From NCBI RefSeq assembly GCF_003945595.2, contig NW_024104422.1, forward strand, positions 195,743 through 259,742: a stretch of DNA of 64,000 nt. Direction: 5' to 3'. This document shows, one piece after another, positions 63,275 to 64,000 of this stretch (its first letter is position 1; every line of letters begins with the position of its first letter). The notes beneath the pieces are model-generated. The model was given only the letters and a program-made list of their open reading frames with translations. It searched no databases and was not told the DNA's origin. The position numbers were made by a program, and so were the translations under genes. Source of the stretch: Pipra filicauda (Eukaryota > Chordata > Aves > Passeriformes > Pipridae).

Positions 63275-64000
63275 ATAGCAAATTAAAATACACTATGTAT
63301 GTGCATTTTCATGAATGCATCCTATGACAAAATAGTTTTCCCAGCTGGAAAAAAAAAATCCAAACAGGTTTAAGTTTTGGGGAAATGCTTCTTCCACATA
63401 GCAATAAAAAATGGGTAGTTTCAACCTAAATGAAAACATCTTGCAAAGCTATAAACATTTTAAAAAATGAAAATGAGAGTGAGAATTGAATCCCTTTTCA
63501 TTCTAGGTATTGTTCCATATACCTTCTCTAATTATACAGTCATATTCAAGGACAGATTGTCAACAAAACTGAAAAACAACAAAAAGAAACTCAGCACAGA
63601 TAACTGGAGTTGGAAAAGGTTAAATCTTGCACTTCACTGCCCAGTGAACAGAAAAGAACAGATTTCTTAGTGTTGTATGCTGATCACATCTGAAAATCTA
63701 GCTTAAATAAATACATCAGAGAAAAAAGGAAGAAAGCCAAGATACCTCTATTTTGATCAAGTCAGGTTTTAAAGCCTAAATTAAGAGAAGAAAGGAAAAA
63801 GACAGTTTTGATTATTACACAGGGATGTCGAGATACTGCAGACAGTTGTCAGGAAATCTTAGGCCACATTTTAATACTAGAACTGAGTTTTTGCTTTGGG
63901 TATCCAAATACGCAAATTTATCTACTTTTAAATATTTTACCAAAGGAACGATTTACATCTCCAAGCATAACACTATCATAATTTTAGACACATTATACCT

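Larger units (their letters stand above)
62227..64000. other. noncoding DNA with small tandem repeats
   Basis: No gene is recognised. It includes a purine-rich tract at about 62635-62670 and three small tandem repeats entered separately. Confidence 0.6.

Noticed and set aside
1..64000. Bacterial, phage or CRISPR-type systems
   Set aside because: There are no dense coding arrays, ribosome-binding sites, operon spacing or spaced direct repeats; the CR1 fragments and microsatellites mark this as vertebrate DNA.

Overview
This window looks like vertebrate, almost certainly avian, nuclear DNA with no recognisable protein-coding gene. The diagnosis rests on dispersed CR1 LINE fragments of bird type. 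Their 3' ends carry the degenerate octamer tail (ATTCTRTG and its reverse complement), and their translations include HWKRLPREVV, FKARLDGAQSNLV and an ORF1-like CRRCAVIEGL...KELQEEVNRL segment. The sequence is AT-rich, CpG-poor and sparse in transposable elements. It has homopolymer and dinucleotide tracts and stop codons every few dozen codons in all frames. There are no operons, bacterial-type genes, rRNA, tRNA or CRISPR arrays. Every long open frame is 163 codons or shorter and most look like chance openings, so the window is best read as intergenic DNA or part of a very large intron.

Layout. 1-1.6 kb: unremarkable. 1.65-2.77 kb: an island with protein-like open frames on the minus strand, possibly a decayed retropseudogene of unknown parent. 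2.8-16.8 kb: AT-rich DNA with simple repeats and a homeodomain/SOX-motif cluster near 15.8 kb. 16.8-17.8 kb: a richer island with a UUCG-loop inverted repeat, unidentified. 19.64-19.71 kb: a strong hairpin that could be a small-RNA precursor. 21.67-21.92 kb: a CR1 3' end followed by an AT microsatellite and a 31-bp tandem duplication. 34.67-35.01 kb: another open, protein-like island. 35.70-37.14 kb: the largest repeat, a minus-strand CR1 whose 5' UTR and ORF1 start are joined to its 3' end with nearly all of ORF2 missing. 51.14-51.25 kb: a cluster of AT-rich palindromes, followed by a short CR1 tail. 56.44-56.72 kb: a plus-strand CR1 3' end closely resembling the 35.7 kb copy. 62.19 kb: a (GT)n microsatellite.

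No genes can be shown to work together here. The items most worth checking are the 19.64 kb hairpin, the internally deleted CR1, the two unidentified open islands, and possible conserved regulatory elements. I found no convincing evidence of a new biological system. Conservation and expression data, which cannot be seen here, would be needed to show function.
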